Below, in pieces: positions 6,473 through 14,230 of a DNA stretch of 64,000 bases; position 1 is the stretch's first letter; each line of letters begins with the position of its first letter. A program made the position numbers and the translations under genes. The stretch is from Roseiarcus sp963820795 (GTDB lineage: Bacteria > Pseudomonadota > Alphaproteobacteria > Rhizobiales > Beijerinckiaceae): positions 124,001-188,000 of the forward strand of contig CAWGBJ010000015.1 in NCBI GenBank assembly GCA_963820795.1, in the 5' to 3' direction. Below the pieces are notes generated by a model. That model was not told the DNA's origin and did not search any database. It was given only the letters and a program-made list of their open reading frames with translations.

Positions 6473-8245
6473 TCACGGGCCTCCGAGCGCTCGTAACGCC
6501 GCCGCCGTCAGCCGCTGGTACCCCGTGCGGGTGAAGTGGACGGCGTCCGGCTGGTAGCAGCCGGCCTCGCTTCCGCGCGGGTTCCACGCCGCCGGCTCGC
6601 CGACGGCCACGACATCCCGCATGCTGGCGAGCGACGCGTTCAGAAGCTGGCGATCGTTGTCGCGAAGCCGGAAGTCGGGACCGAACGGGGGCAGGGCGAC
6701 GACAGCGATCTTCGCTCCGGGCGCCACGCGGCGGGCCTGGCCGATGACGTCGCCGACGCCCTCGACGATCGACTGGACGTCCTCGCCGCAGACGAGATTG
6801 TTGACCCCGACAATCAGCACCACAGCTTTCGCCTCGATCGCGCCGTCGTCGAAGCACGCCAGACGCCAAAGGACGTGCTGGGTGCGGTCGCCGGAAACGC
6901 CGAGATTGTACACACGCCTACCGGACCAGAGTTTCGCCGGCCATTGATGCGCCAGCGAGTCGCCGATGAGGACGATATCGACGGGAGCGCTCGGGACGGC
7001 GCCGATCGTAGCGGCGTGCCGCAGCCAGGAATTGATCATCGGCGGCGAGGCCGGCACGCGCGAAGGGGGCGCCGCAAGCGGGGCCGAGAGCCGCACGCGA
7101 GGGGGCGACGGCGTTGCGCCCAGAAGCGCCGCCGGTCCGCCGCGGAAGCCGGATAACTGAGCGCGCCACTGGCGCAGGCGCTGCGGCGCATCCGCCAATC
7201 GCGGCCGGCTGAGCCGGGCGCGGAGGGTTTCGATCGGAGCGGCCCCCGGATGGAGTCGCGACAGCCAATCGGCGATCGCCCGCGCCGCCGGCAGCCGCTG
7301 TCTCAGCGCGGTAAACTCGCAAGCCCGCAGGAGGACGGTCAGGTGATCGGGTTCGATCCCCATCGCCTCGTCGAACCTTGCAATCGCTTCGCCGTCCCGA
7401 CCGGCCATGGCAAGCGCCTCCGCGTAGCGCGTGATATAGCCGACATCGCCGGCGAAAAGCTCATGGGCCCGGCGCATGAGCTCGAGCTTCTTCTGCGCCG
7501 GACCCGGCCGTTGCGCGAGCGTCAGGTAATATTGCGGGGCGCGCTCCCGCATTTCGAGCGCGTCGCGTTCGAACGCCGCCCGGTCGAGCGCGCCTTCAGC
7601 CGCTTCCAGCACCGCGCGCTGCAGAAGCCCGACTTCAGCGAGAAAGCCGGTGACCGGATGGCCGCAGTCGGGCAGCCGGACGTCGCGGACCTCGAGCCAG
7701 TCGCGATAGAGTTCGACATGGCGCGCGTCGCGATCCGCCGGGTCATAGAAGACATCAGCCGACGCCACGAAGCCCTTCAGGGCGAGGCGGCGCTCGATCT
7801 CGTAATCGAGCCGGCGCGCGTCGGGTTCCCAGCGGTCCTCGAAGGGAACGAGACGAGGATCGATCGAGAATTGCGGCGATAGCGCGATTGCCGTGGTCGC
7901 GCCGGCCAGCCTGCCCAGGCGGATCGCGGCGTAAGCGCCCATGCTCGACCCGTAGGCCGAGACCCGGTCGAACGACGCGGCTGCTTTCGCCGCCGCTTCG
8001 AGCGCCAGTTCAATGTCCGGCGCTAGATACCAGTCGTTGTCACGCGACAGAATGTGTATCGCGTTGACCCCGCGCGAAGCGAGGAACCCTTCGCCGAAGC
8101 CTTCGCGGTCCAGCGTGCGCTTGTCGGTGTAGGAGTCAAAGGTCACGACGCAGAACGCCGATTCGTGGGCGGTCCGCGCCCTGACCAAAAGATCGGCGCT
8201 ACGATAGATCTCTGTAACAGCCGGCATCGTCCGCCATTCACTCAT
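6473..8245 (-). CDS. Three-part protein: alpha/beta hydrolase-like domain, TPR-like region, SGNH/GDSL hydrolase domain
   Basis: A 590-residue protein that joins three parts. Residues 1 to about 240 look like an alpha/beta hydrolase fold with the nucleophile elbow GSSMGAY (Ser101). About 250-370 is helical and TPR-like (MRRAHELFAGDVGYITRYAE, GRDGEAIARFDEAMGIEPDH). From about residue 420 there is an SGNH hydrolase: IGDSL (Ser430), LGVSGD, GVNN (Asn482) and DAVHF (Asp567, His570). No signal peptide is seen. ATG at 8245 was chosen as the first start with clear domain sequence after it; ATG 8227 is an alternative. The combination suggests a cytoplasmic esterase or glycan-modifying enzyme, but substrate is unknown. 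Confidence 0.82.
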   Translation of the reverse strand: MSEWRTMPAVTEIYRSADLLVRARTAHESAFCVVTFDSYTDKRTLDREGFGEGFLASRGVNAIHILSRDNDWYLAPDIELALEAAAKAAASFDRVSAYGSSMGAYAAIRLGRLAGATTAIALSPQFSIDPRLVPFEDRWEPDARRLDYEIERRLALKGFVASADVFYDPADRDARHVELYRDWLEVRDVRLPDCGHPVTGFLAEVGLLQRAVLEAAEGALDRAAFERDALEMRERAPQYYLTLAQRPGPAQKKLELMRRAHELFAGDVGYITRYAEALAMAGRDGEAIARFDEAMGIEPDHLTVLLRACEFTALRQRLPAARAIADWLSRLHPGAAPIETLRARLSRPRLADAPQRLRQWRAQLSGFRGGPAALLGATPSPPRVRLSAPLAAPPSRVPASPPMINSWLRHAATIGAVPSAPVDIVLIGDSLAHQWPAKLWSGRRVYNLGVSGDRTQHVLWRLACFDDGAIEAKAVVLIVGVNNLVCGEDVQSIVEGVGDVIGQARRVAPGAKIAVVALPPFGPDFRLRDNDRQLLNASLASMRDVVAVGEPAAWNPRGSEAGCYQPDAVHFTRTGYQRLTAAALRALGGP

Positions 8246-8376
8246 GTTCAGACCGGCCGGATTAATGCTGCCTCGCCCGCTGCGACGCAATCGCCGCCTG
8301 TGGGCTCGAGCGGTCCCGGAGGATCCCGAGCGAACCGCCGCTTCGCGCGGAGAGGGGCGTGCATTTGGCAAAGCGC

Positions 8377-9678
8377 CTAATGCCCCCGATAGCTCACGCG
8401 CCAGATCGCGCCGCCCTCGTCGTCGGTGACGATGAGGGCGCCGTCGTTCGTCACCGCGACGTCGACCGGACGCCCCCAGACGCTTTCGTCGTCGGCGACG
8501 AAGCCGGTCAGGAAATCCTCGTAGACGCCCGTCGGCTTGCCGTCCTTCGTCAGGAGGCGAACGACCTTGTAGCCGGTGCGCTTTCGCCGGTTCCACGAAC
8601 CGTGGAAGGCGACGAAGGCGGCGCCCTTGTACTCGGCGGGGAACTGATTGCCCTCGTAGAAGGTGATGCCCAGCGGCGCTGAATGCGCCTGGAACAGGAC
8701 GTCAGGCACGGTCACGCGGCCGGCAAGATCGGGCCGCTCCCCTGCATGCCGCGGGTCCTGGTGGTCGCCGACATAGTACCATGGCCATCCATAGAACGCG
8801 CCTTGGATCACCTGCGTCGCATAATCGGGCGGCAGGTTGTCGCCGAGCCCGTCGCGCTCGTTGACCGCGCACCACAGCGCCCCGCTTTGCGGCTCGATTG
8901 CGAGGCCCGAACAGTTGCGGATTCCGGTCGCAACGACGCGCATGTTCTTTCCGTCGGGATCGAAGGCGAGCACGTCCGCGCGGTCCCGCTCCATCCCTCC
9001 GGACGCCCCGAGCTGAGCTGTCCCTTCGGAGGCCGTGCCGTCGTCATTGCTCGCGGAGCCGACCGACACGAACATCGTGCGGTTGTCGGGAGAAAAGGCA
9101 ATGTCGCGCGTCCAGTGAGCGCCGCCGCTCGGCAGGTCGCGGACCACCGTTTCGGCGGGACCCTCCGCCTTCATGTCTCCTCTGCGATAGGCAAAGCGCA
9201 GCACTTCGCCCGGAGTCGCGACATAGACCCAATGCGGGTCCGCGCCTGACGGATAGAAGGCGATGCCGAATGGCCTCGCAAGGCCTTCGGCGAAGACGGC
9301 GCTCTGCGGCGGCGCATTGTCTCCCCCGGGGCGAAACACGCGGATCCGGCCCGCGCCGCTCTCCGCGACGAAAAGGTCGCCGTTGGGCGCCGTGCGTACC
9401 ACGCGGGGGCTGGAGAGCCCGGCGGCGAAAAGGTCGACGGCAAAGCCCGGCAGCGCTTTCGGAACCACGGCGGGGGTGCGCGGCGCGCGGCGCGGCGGGT
9501 TGCCAACCGAAGCCGTCGCAAAGGGCGAGGGGAGATCGGCCGGCGTGATCAGACGTCGGACCCCGGGCGCATCTGTACGCCAGTCGCCGAAGGCAGCCTG
9601 GCCCATCAGGACGCCGTCAGCCGCAAGCGCGGTTCCGATGCTGAGCCAAAACGCGAGGACCCCGAACCCGGTCCGCAT
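8377..9678 (-). CDS. PQQ-dependent sugar dehydrogenase family protein (sorbosone/glucose dehydrogenase-like)
   Basis: A 433-residue exported protein. Signal peptide MRTGFGVLAFWLSIGTALAA, then a beta-propeller with the soluble aldose-sugar/sorbosone dehydrogenase pattern: LSSPRVVRTAPNGDLFVAES, RPFGIAFYP, GGAHWTRDIAFSPD, GIRNCSGLAIEP, NERDGLGDNLPPDY, GAFYGWPWYYVGDHQDPRH, HSAPLGITFYEGNQFP and FHGSWNR. Family members oxidise sugars or sorbosone in the periplasm with PQQ. The PQQ-binding residues cannot be confirmed by eye, and many members of this family have no proven activity. It stands alone between the SGNH protein and a small secreted protein. Confidence 0.88.
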   Translation of the reverse strand: MRTGFGVLAFWLSIGTALAADGVLMGQAAFGDWRTDAPGVRRLITPADLPSPFATASVGNPPRRAPRTPAVVPKALPGFAVDLFAAGLSSPRVVRTAPNGDLFVAESGAGRIRVFRPGGDNAPPQSAVFAEGLARPFGIAFYPSGADPHWVYVATPGEVLRFAYRRGDMKAEGPAETVVRDLPSGGAHWTRDIAFSPDNRTMFVSVGSASNDDGTASEGTAQLGASGGMERDRADVLAFDPDGKNMRVVATGIRNCSGLAIEPQSGALWCAVNERDGLGDNLPPDYATQVIQGAFYGWPWYYVGDHQDPRHAGERPDLAGRVTVPDVLFQAHSAPLGITFYEGNQFPAEYKGAAFVAFHGSWNRRKRTGYKVVRLLTKDGKPTGVYEDFLTGFVADDESVWGRPVDVAVTNDGALIVTDDEGGAIWRVSYRGH

Positions 9679-9813
9679 ACGAACCTCCCCGTGCCGCCGA
9701 ATAACTTCGTGTCGTCGGCCCGGTTCCGCGAATTTGTGGTTCAGGCGCGCCTCATCACGTAGAATTCATCGCTCGGCTCCGGCCGCCCGACGGTCACCGG
9801 GCAAATCGCCGAG

Positions 9814-10308
9814 TCACTTCTCCTTTTGCCGCCATTTGAGGTCGTAGCTGAGCGTGAACGCGAAAAGGCTCGAGCTGTTGCCCGGCGCGTCTGCGACGGT
9901 CCAGGTCCCGGAACCCACGACGTCCTTGTACTTGCCGGTCCCGCCGATCCATTCGACCGGACCGCTTTCCGGTCCCTCGTAGGTCATGAAGAGCTTGTCG
10001 CCGTCGCCATCCGTCTGCACGCAGGTGCCGAAGAACCTGTAGCCGGCGGCTCGCGCCTCGGACTCCTCGAGGCAGCGGATCGCGAGATTGTCCAGGAACT
10101 TCGATGCGTCGCGGGTCTTGACGATGCCGTTGCACTCGGCCGCGGATTGGGAGCCGACCGGGCCCATGTCGACGATCGCGAGCGAGCGGCACACCGTATA
10201 AGCCGCGAGTTTCACTGCGCCGCTGTTCGCCAGCGGCTCTGCGGCGACGGCCGTCATGGGCGATGCGGTCACGGCCGCCAGAGTGAAGAGCACGCCGAAA
10301 AGTCGCAT
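9814..10308 (-). CDS. Small secreted protein of unknown function
   Basis: A 164-residue protein with a signal peptide (MRLFGVLFTLAAVTASPMTAVAA) and a mature part ending in IGGTGKYKDVVGSGTWTV and FTLSYDLKWRQKEK. The GGTGKY...GxG pattern recurs in small periplasmic beta-barrel-like proteins of rhizobia. Four cysteines in the mature part (CRS, ECN, RCLE, GTCV) could form two disulfides. I set the start at ATG 10308 (AAAGG upstream); ATG 10344 is in frame. No function can be assigned. Confidence 0.7.
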   Translation of the reverse strand: MRLFGVLFTLAAVTASPMTAVAAEPLANSGAVKLAAYTVCRSLAIVDMGPVGSQSAAECNGIVKTRDASKFLDNLAIRCLEESEARAAGYRFFGTCVQTDGDGDKLFMTYEGPESGPVEWIGGTGKYKDVVGSGTWTVADAPGNSSSLFAFTLSYDLKWRQKEK

Positions 10309-10420
10309 GATGACTGCCTTTGTCAGAGGATTGACCCTTTGCATACGCCGGGGCGGCCCCGCCAGATCGCTCGACGGCTCCTTCCGGGACGAGAAGGCAG
10401 CCAGATTGCTGGCCTGGCCT

Positions 10421-10999
10421 TCATCGACGCGCTTCCCGCCCCATCCCGTAGAACTCATCGTTGGGCCGGATGGCGAACGCGTTGGCCAGCCGGTTGGACA
10501 TCGCGAAAAGGGCGGCGATGGCAGCGATGTCCCATGCGTCTTCGCCGGCGAACCCGCTGCGCCTCAGCGCCTCGTAGTCCGCTTCGTCGATGGCGTGCGA
10601 GCGCTCGGCGACCTTCAGCGCGAAGTCGAGCATGGCTCTCTCGCGCGGCGTCAGATCGGCCTTCGCCGGATTGATCGCGACCTGGTCGGCGATCAAGGGA
10701 TTCTTGGCCCGAATGCGCAAGATTGCGCCATGCGCAACAACGCAATACCCGCAGTGGTTGAGGCCCGAGGTGGCGACCACTATCATCTCGCGCTCGGCCT
10801 TGCTGAGGCCGCCGGGCTTCTCCATCAGCGCGTCATGATAGGCGAAAAAGGCGCGGAACTCGTCCGGGCGGCGCGCCAGCGCCAAAAAGACGTTGGGGAC
10901 GAAGCCGGACTTCTCCTGCACCGTGTCGATCCGTTCGCGGACGTCCTTTGGCAGACCGGCGAGCTCGGGCACGGAAAATCGGCTGATCGGCGGCGTCAT
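10421..10999 (-). CDS. Peroxidase-related enzyme, AhpD/carboxymuconolactone decarboxylase family
   Basis: A 192-residue CMD-family protein with the redox motif in NHCGYCVVAHG (CxxC followed by His two turns later), as in AhpD and the uncharacterised peroxidase-related enzymes. The N-terminal MTPPISRFSVPELAGLP and the C-terminal RPNDEFYGMGREARR are typical for the TIGR01926-type group. Start at 10999 has GGAGA upstream. It is divergent from the flavin-dependent oxidoreductase at 11078, suggesting a shared regulatory region of about 80 bases. Likely role is thiol-based peroxide or electrophile reduction; partner reductant unknown. Confidence 0.9.
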   Translation of the reverse strand: MTPPISRFSVPELAGLPKDVRERIDTVQEKSGFVPNVFLALARRPDEFRAFFAYHDALMEKPGGLSKAEREMIVVATSGLNHCGYCVVAHGAILRIRAKNPLIADQVAINPAKADLTPRERAMLDFALKVAERSHAIDEADYEALRRSGFAGEDAWDIAAIAALFAMSNRLANAFAIRPNDEFYGMGREARR

Positions 11000-11077
11000 C
11001 GCGGTCTCCTCACCGGCGCAGTTCGCGCATGCTATCATTCCCCGGCCGCAACGACATGGCGGCTGAATTGAGGACGG

Positions 11078-12127
11078 ATGGAATTTGGCGTCTATACCTT
11101 CGTCGAGACCAGGCGGGATCCCAAGACCGGCGAGCCGGCGGAGGTCGACAGGACCTTCGCCGAGCTTATGGAGCAGGTCGAACTCGCCGACCGGGTTGGA
11201 CTCGACGTGTTCGGCGTCGGCGAGCACCACCGCCCGGACTTCGCTGTCTCGGCGCCAGCGGTCGTCCTTGCCGCCGCCGCGGCGCGGACCCGTCGCATTC
11301 GTCTGACGAGCGCGGTCACCGTCCTATCGTCCGACGATCCGGTGCGCGTCTATCAGCAGTTCGCCACGCTCGATCTCCTGTCGGGCGGCCGGGCTGAAAT
11401 CATGGCGGGACGCGGCTCGTTCATCGAATCCTTCCCGCTGTTCGGCTACGACCTCGACGACTACGATACCCTGTTCGCCGAAAAGCTCGACCTGCTGCTG
11501 GCGATCCGCGCGAACAGCCATCCAGTTTGGCAAGGCGCCCACCGCGCGCCGCTGAACGGCGAGGGCGTCTATCCGCGCGGGCTGCAAGACCCTCTGCCGG
11601 TCTGGATCGCCTCCGGCGGCACGCCGCAATCGGTGGCGCGCTCGGGCGCGCTCGGGCTGCCGCTGGCGATTGCGATCATCGGCGGCGAGCCGGCGCGGTT
11701 CGCCCCGCTTGCGTCGCTCTACCGCGAGGCCGGTCGGCGCGCCGGGGTTGCGCCCGGGATGCTCAAGCTCGGCATCAACGGACATGGCTTTCTCGCCGAC
11801 ACGACCGAGGCGGCGGTCGAGGCCTTCTTTCCGCCCTATGCCGAAGCCATGAGCCGCATCGGCCGCGAACGCGGCTGGCCGCCGCTCTCGCGGGCGCAGT
11901 TCGACGCCGGCCGGAGCCCACGCGGGCACTTGACGCTCGGGACGCCGGACGAGGCGATCGCCAAGATCCTGGCGCAACATGAGGTTTTCGGGCACGACCG
12001 CTATCTGATGCAGATGACGGTCGGCCCGCAGCCGCAAGAAGCGATCTTACGCTCAGTCGAATTGTTCGGAACGGTCGTGAAGCCGGCGGTCAATGAAGCG
12101 CTCGCGAAGCGAAAGGTAGTCGCCTAA
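11078..12127 (+). CDS. LLM-class flavin-dependent oxidoreductase (luciferase-like)
   Basis: A 349-residue bacterial-luciferase-like monooxygenase. Motifs: MEFGVYTFVE at the N-terminus, FGVGEHHRPDFAVSAP, TSAVTVLSSDDPVRVYQQFATLDLLS, the GRAEIMAGRGSFIESFPLFG flavin-phosphate region, and LTLGTPDEAIAKIL near the end. Family members use FMNH2 or F420H2 supplied by a separate reductase. It is followed at 27 bases by a broken cupin gene and then by a dehydrogenase, so the three may have formed an operon. Substrate unknown. Confidence 0.92.
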   Translation: MEFGVYTFVETRRDPKTGEPAEVDRTFAELMEQVELADRVGLDVFGVGEHHRPDFAVSAPAVVLAAAAARTRRIRLTSAVTVLSSDDPVRVYQQFATLDLLSGGRAEIMAGRGSFIESFPLFGYDLDDYDTLFAEKLDLLLAIRANSHPVWQGAHRAPLNGEGVYPRGLQDPLPVWIASGGTPQSVARSGALGLPLAIAIIGGEPARFAPLASLYREAGRRAGVAPGMLKLGINGHGFLADTTEAAVEAFFPPYAEAMSRIGRERGWPPLSRAQFDAGRSPRGHLTLGTPDEAIAKILAQHEVFGHDRYLMQMTVGPQPQEAILRSVELFGTVVKPAVNEALAKRKVVA

Positions 12128-12154
12128 GGTCGGTGCGTAAGGGAGAAGCGCGCG

Positions 12155-12567
12155 ATGACCGACATCATTGAGATTGGCGGCCTGCGGTTACGGTTTCTGC
12201 AGACAAAGGAAGACAATGGCGGAAGCCTGGACGCCTTCGAGATGATCGTCCAGCCGAACGCGCGGGCCCCCGTGCCTCACTATCACGAAAGCTGGGACGA
12301 GACGATCGTCGGGCCGATGGGCGTGACGACCTGGCGAATCGACGGCAAGGACTTCCCAGCCAAAGCGTCTTCATCGGGCGCGGGATCGTGCACAGCTTCC
12401 GCAACGACACGCCGGAGGCAGCGAGCTGCCTCTGCATCCTCACGCCAGGCGTCCCTTGGAACCGGCTTCGGCGAGATGGCCGCGCTCCTCTCCAGCGGCG
12501 CCCCAACCCCGCCAAGATGAAGGAGACCATCGCTCCTTACGGACTGGTCCCGGCCCCGGGCGCCTGA
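12155..12567 (+). pseudogene. Cupin-domain protein, broken by several frameshifts
   Basis: The first frame (from ATG 12155) gives a cupin start with VPHYHESWDETIVG and TWRIDGKDFP. It then goes out of frame: the expected continuation SVFIGRGIVHSFRNDTPEAASCLCILTPGV is in a second frame, FGEMAALLSSGAP returns to the first, and NPAKMKETIAPYGLVPAPGA is in the second again, ending at TGA 12565-12567. At the first break several residues between DFP and SVFIG (normally about VGPGQ) are missing too. Three separate lesions make decay more likely than a single read error. Confidence 0.75.
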
Positions 12568-12651
12568 GGGCGCATTGACCCCGTAACGGATTTCGACGGA
12601 CATGCGGTCGGCTGTCCGCCCCAGCCGCAGGCCTCAGAGGGAACGCGAGAC

Positions 12652-13557
12652 ATGAAAGAAAAGATAGGTTTCATCGGCGTCGGGCTCATGGGCCACGGCA
12701 TGGCGAAGAACCTCGTCGAGAAGGGCTGGCCGCTAACCGTCCTCGCCCACCGCAAGCGCGAGGCCGTCGACGACCTCAAGAAGCGCGGCGCGGAGGAAGC
12801 GGTGAGCCCGCGGGAGGTCGCCGAAAAGAGCGACGTCGTCGTCCTCTGCGTCACCGGCTCGCCGGAGGTCGAGGCGATCGTCCAAGGCCCGGACGGACTG
12901 GCGGCCGCGCGCAAGCCGCTGCTCGTCATCGACTGCTCGACTTCCGAGCCAGGATCGACGCGGTTGCTCGCCGAGACGCTTAAGCCCCAGCGGATCACGC
13001 TGATCGATGCGCCTTTGAGCCGCACGCCGAAGGACGCCTGGGAAGGCACGCTCGATGTGATGGTCGGCGGCGATCCCGACGCGGTGAAACGCGTCCGGCC
13101 GATCCTGGAAGCCTTCGCCGGCCGCGTCGTCGAAACCGGTCCAGTCGGGACGGGCCACACCATGAAACTCCTGAACAATTTCCTGTCGATGGGCTATGCG
13201 GCGATCTATTCGGAGGCGCTGATGGTCGGGGCCAAGGCGGGACTCTCGCCGGCCGTCTTTGACAGCGTGATCAGCGGCGGTCGCATGGATTGCCCGTTCT
13301 ATCAGACGTTCCGCAAATACGTCATCGAGCGTGACCGCAACGCCCATCGCTTCACTCTGGCCAACGCGCTGAAAGACGTCACCTATCTCGCTGGCTTCGC
13401 TGGGGCGCTCGGCGTCGCCAACCCGGTCGGCGCGTCGGTGCGCAATTCCTTCGCCCAAGCGGTCGCCACCGGCCACGGCGGCGATTACGTGCCGATGCTG
13501 TCGGACCTGGTGGCGGAATGGAACGGCGTCTCGCTTGCAGCGGAGACCGCGCGCTGA
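12652..13557 (+). CDS. NAD(P)-dependent beta-hydroxyacid dehydrogenase (3-hydroxyisobutyrate dehydrogenase family)
   Basis: A 301-residue protein with the Rossmann motif IGFIGVGLMGHGMAKNL at the N-terminus, the substrate-binding DCSTSEPGS region, DAPLSRTPKDAWEGTLDVMVGG, and the catalytic lysine in GTGHTMKLLNNFLSMG. Length is normal for the HIBADH/tartronate semialdehyde reductase family. It follows the cupin pseudogene by 84 bases on the same strand. The family reduces or oxidises 3-hydroxyacids; the particular substrate is not evident. Confidence 0.9.
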   Translation: MKEKIGFIGVGLMGHGMAKNLVEKGWPLTVLAHRKREAVDDLKKRGAEEAVSPREVAEKSDVVVLCVTGSPEVEAIVQGPDGLAAARKPLLVIDCSTSEPGSTRLLAETLKPQRITLIDAPLSRTPKDAWEGTLDVMVGGDPDAVKRVRPILEAFAGRVVETGPVGTGHTMKLLNNFLSMGYAAIYSEALMVGAKAGLSPAVFDSVISGGRMDCPFYQTFRKYVIERDRNAHRFTLANALKDVTYLAGFAGALGVANPVGASVRNSFAQAVATGHGGDYVPMLSDLVAEWNGVSLAAETAR

Positions 13558-13694
13558 GGCGCTGCGGCTGATGGCCGATTTCCCGCAGGCGGGAACGTCA
13601 AGGCCGCTTGTGATCCTCGTACATTCGAGCATCTCCGGCGCCTGCGCCTCGACGACGCGACCGTCTCTCGGACGAGCGCCTCCGGAGCGAGGAC

Positions 13695-13952
13695 CTATCC
13701 CCAGATCGGCTCGTGGGCGAGCGCGGCGCGCAGGAAGTAGTAGAGTCCGGTCAGGGCGGTCACGACGAAAACGCCTTCCAGCGCGTGGGTGATCGGTTCG
13801 CCGAGCTGGAACAGGCCGCCGATCGCCCACCCGGCGGCGAAGCCGGCGCCAATGAGCTCGGTGCCGACCAGAATGGCCACGCTGATCAGCGTCCTCGCGT
13901 TGGGCCAGTTGATCCGCCTCATTTGCGTGGCTGCAGCCAAGGGTGTCTCCAT
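13695..13952 (-). CDS. Small two-helix membrane protein
   Basis: An 85-residue protein with two hydrophobic segments: ARTLISVAILVGTELIGAGFAAGWAIGG (split over about residues 17-45) and ALEGVFVVTALTGLYYFL. ATG 13952 and an internal ATG at 13922 (MRRINWPNAR) are both possible starts; neither has a strong ribosome site. Similar small proteins of unknown function are common in the order. It lies convergent with the upstream dehydrogenase and divergent from kup. Confidence 0.6.
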   Translation of the reverse strand: METPLAAATQMRRINWPNARTLISVAILVGTELIGAGFAAGWAIGGLFQLGEPITHALEGVFVVTALTGLYYFLRAALAHEPIWG

Positions 13953-14230
13953 AGTCCAAGCGCCCGCGGTTAACCCAACGCGGCGCGGGGCGCAACCCCG
14001 CGCCGATGCGCCGCCACGACCCGGCGACGCCTCGCTGCCTGCCCCATCCACCCACCCCCGGTCGGGAATTTTCGCGCCAACCAGCCAATTTCGCGCTTGC
14101 GCTCGAAAAGTGCGGACAATTGAGCAAGCCGCCGCACAAACCAGTCCAATCGATGGCGCTCGCCTGGGCGGATGTGTCGCGTTGCCTCTCGCCGGCTCTC
14201 ACGGCAGGATGGGCAAAATACGCCCGCATC

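Noticed and set aside
14006..14230. Extended N-terminus for Kup starting at 14006
   Set aside because: The 75 extra residues show no resemblance to Kup proteins and overlap the leader of the divergent small membrane-protein gene.
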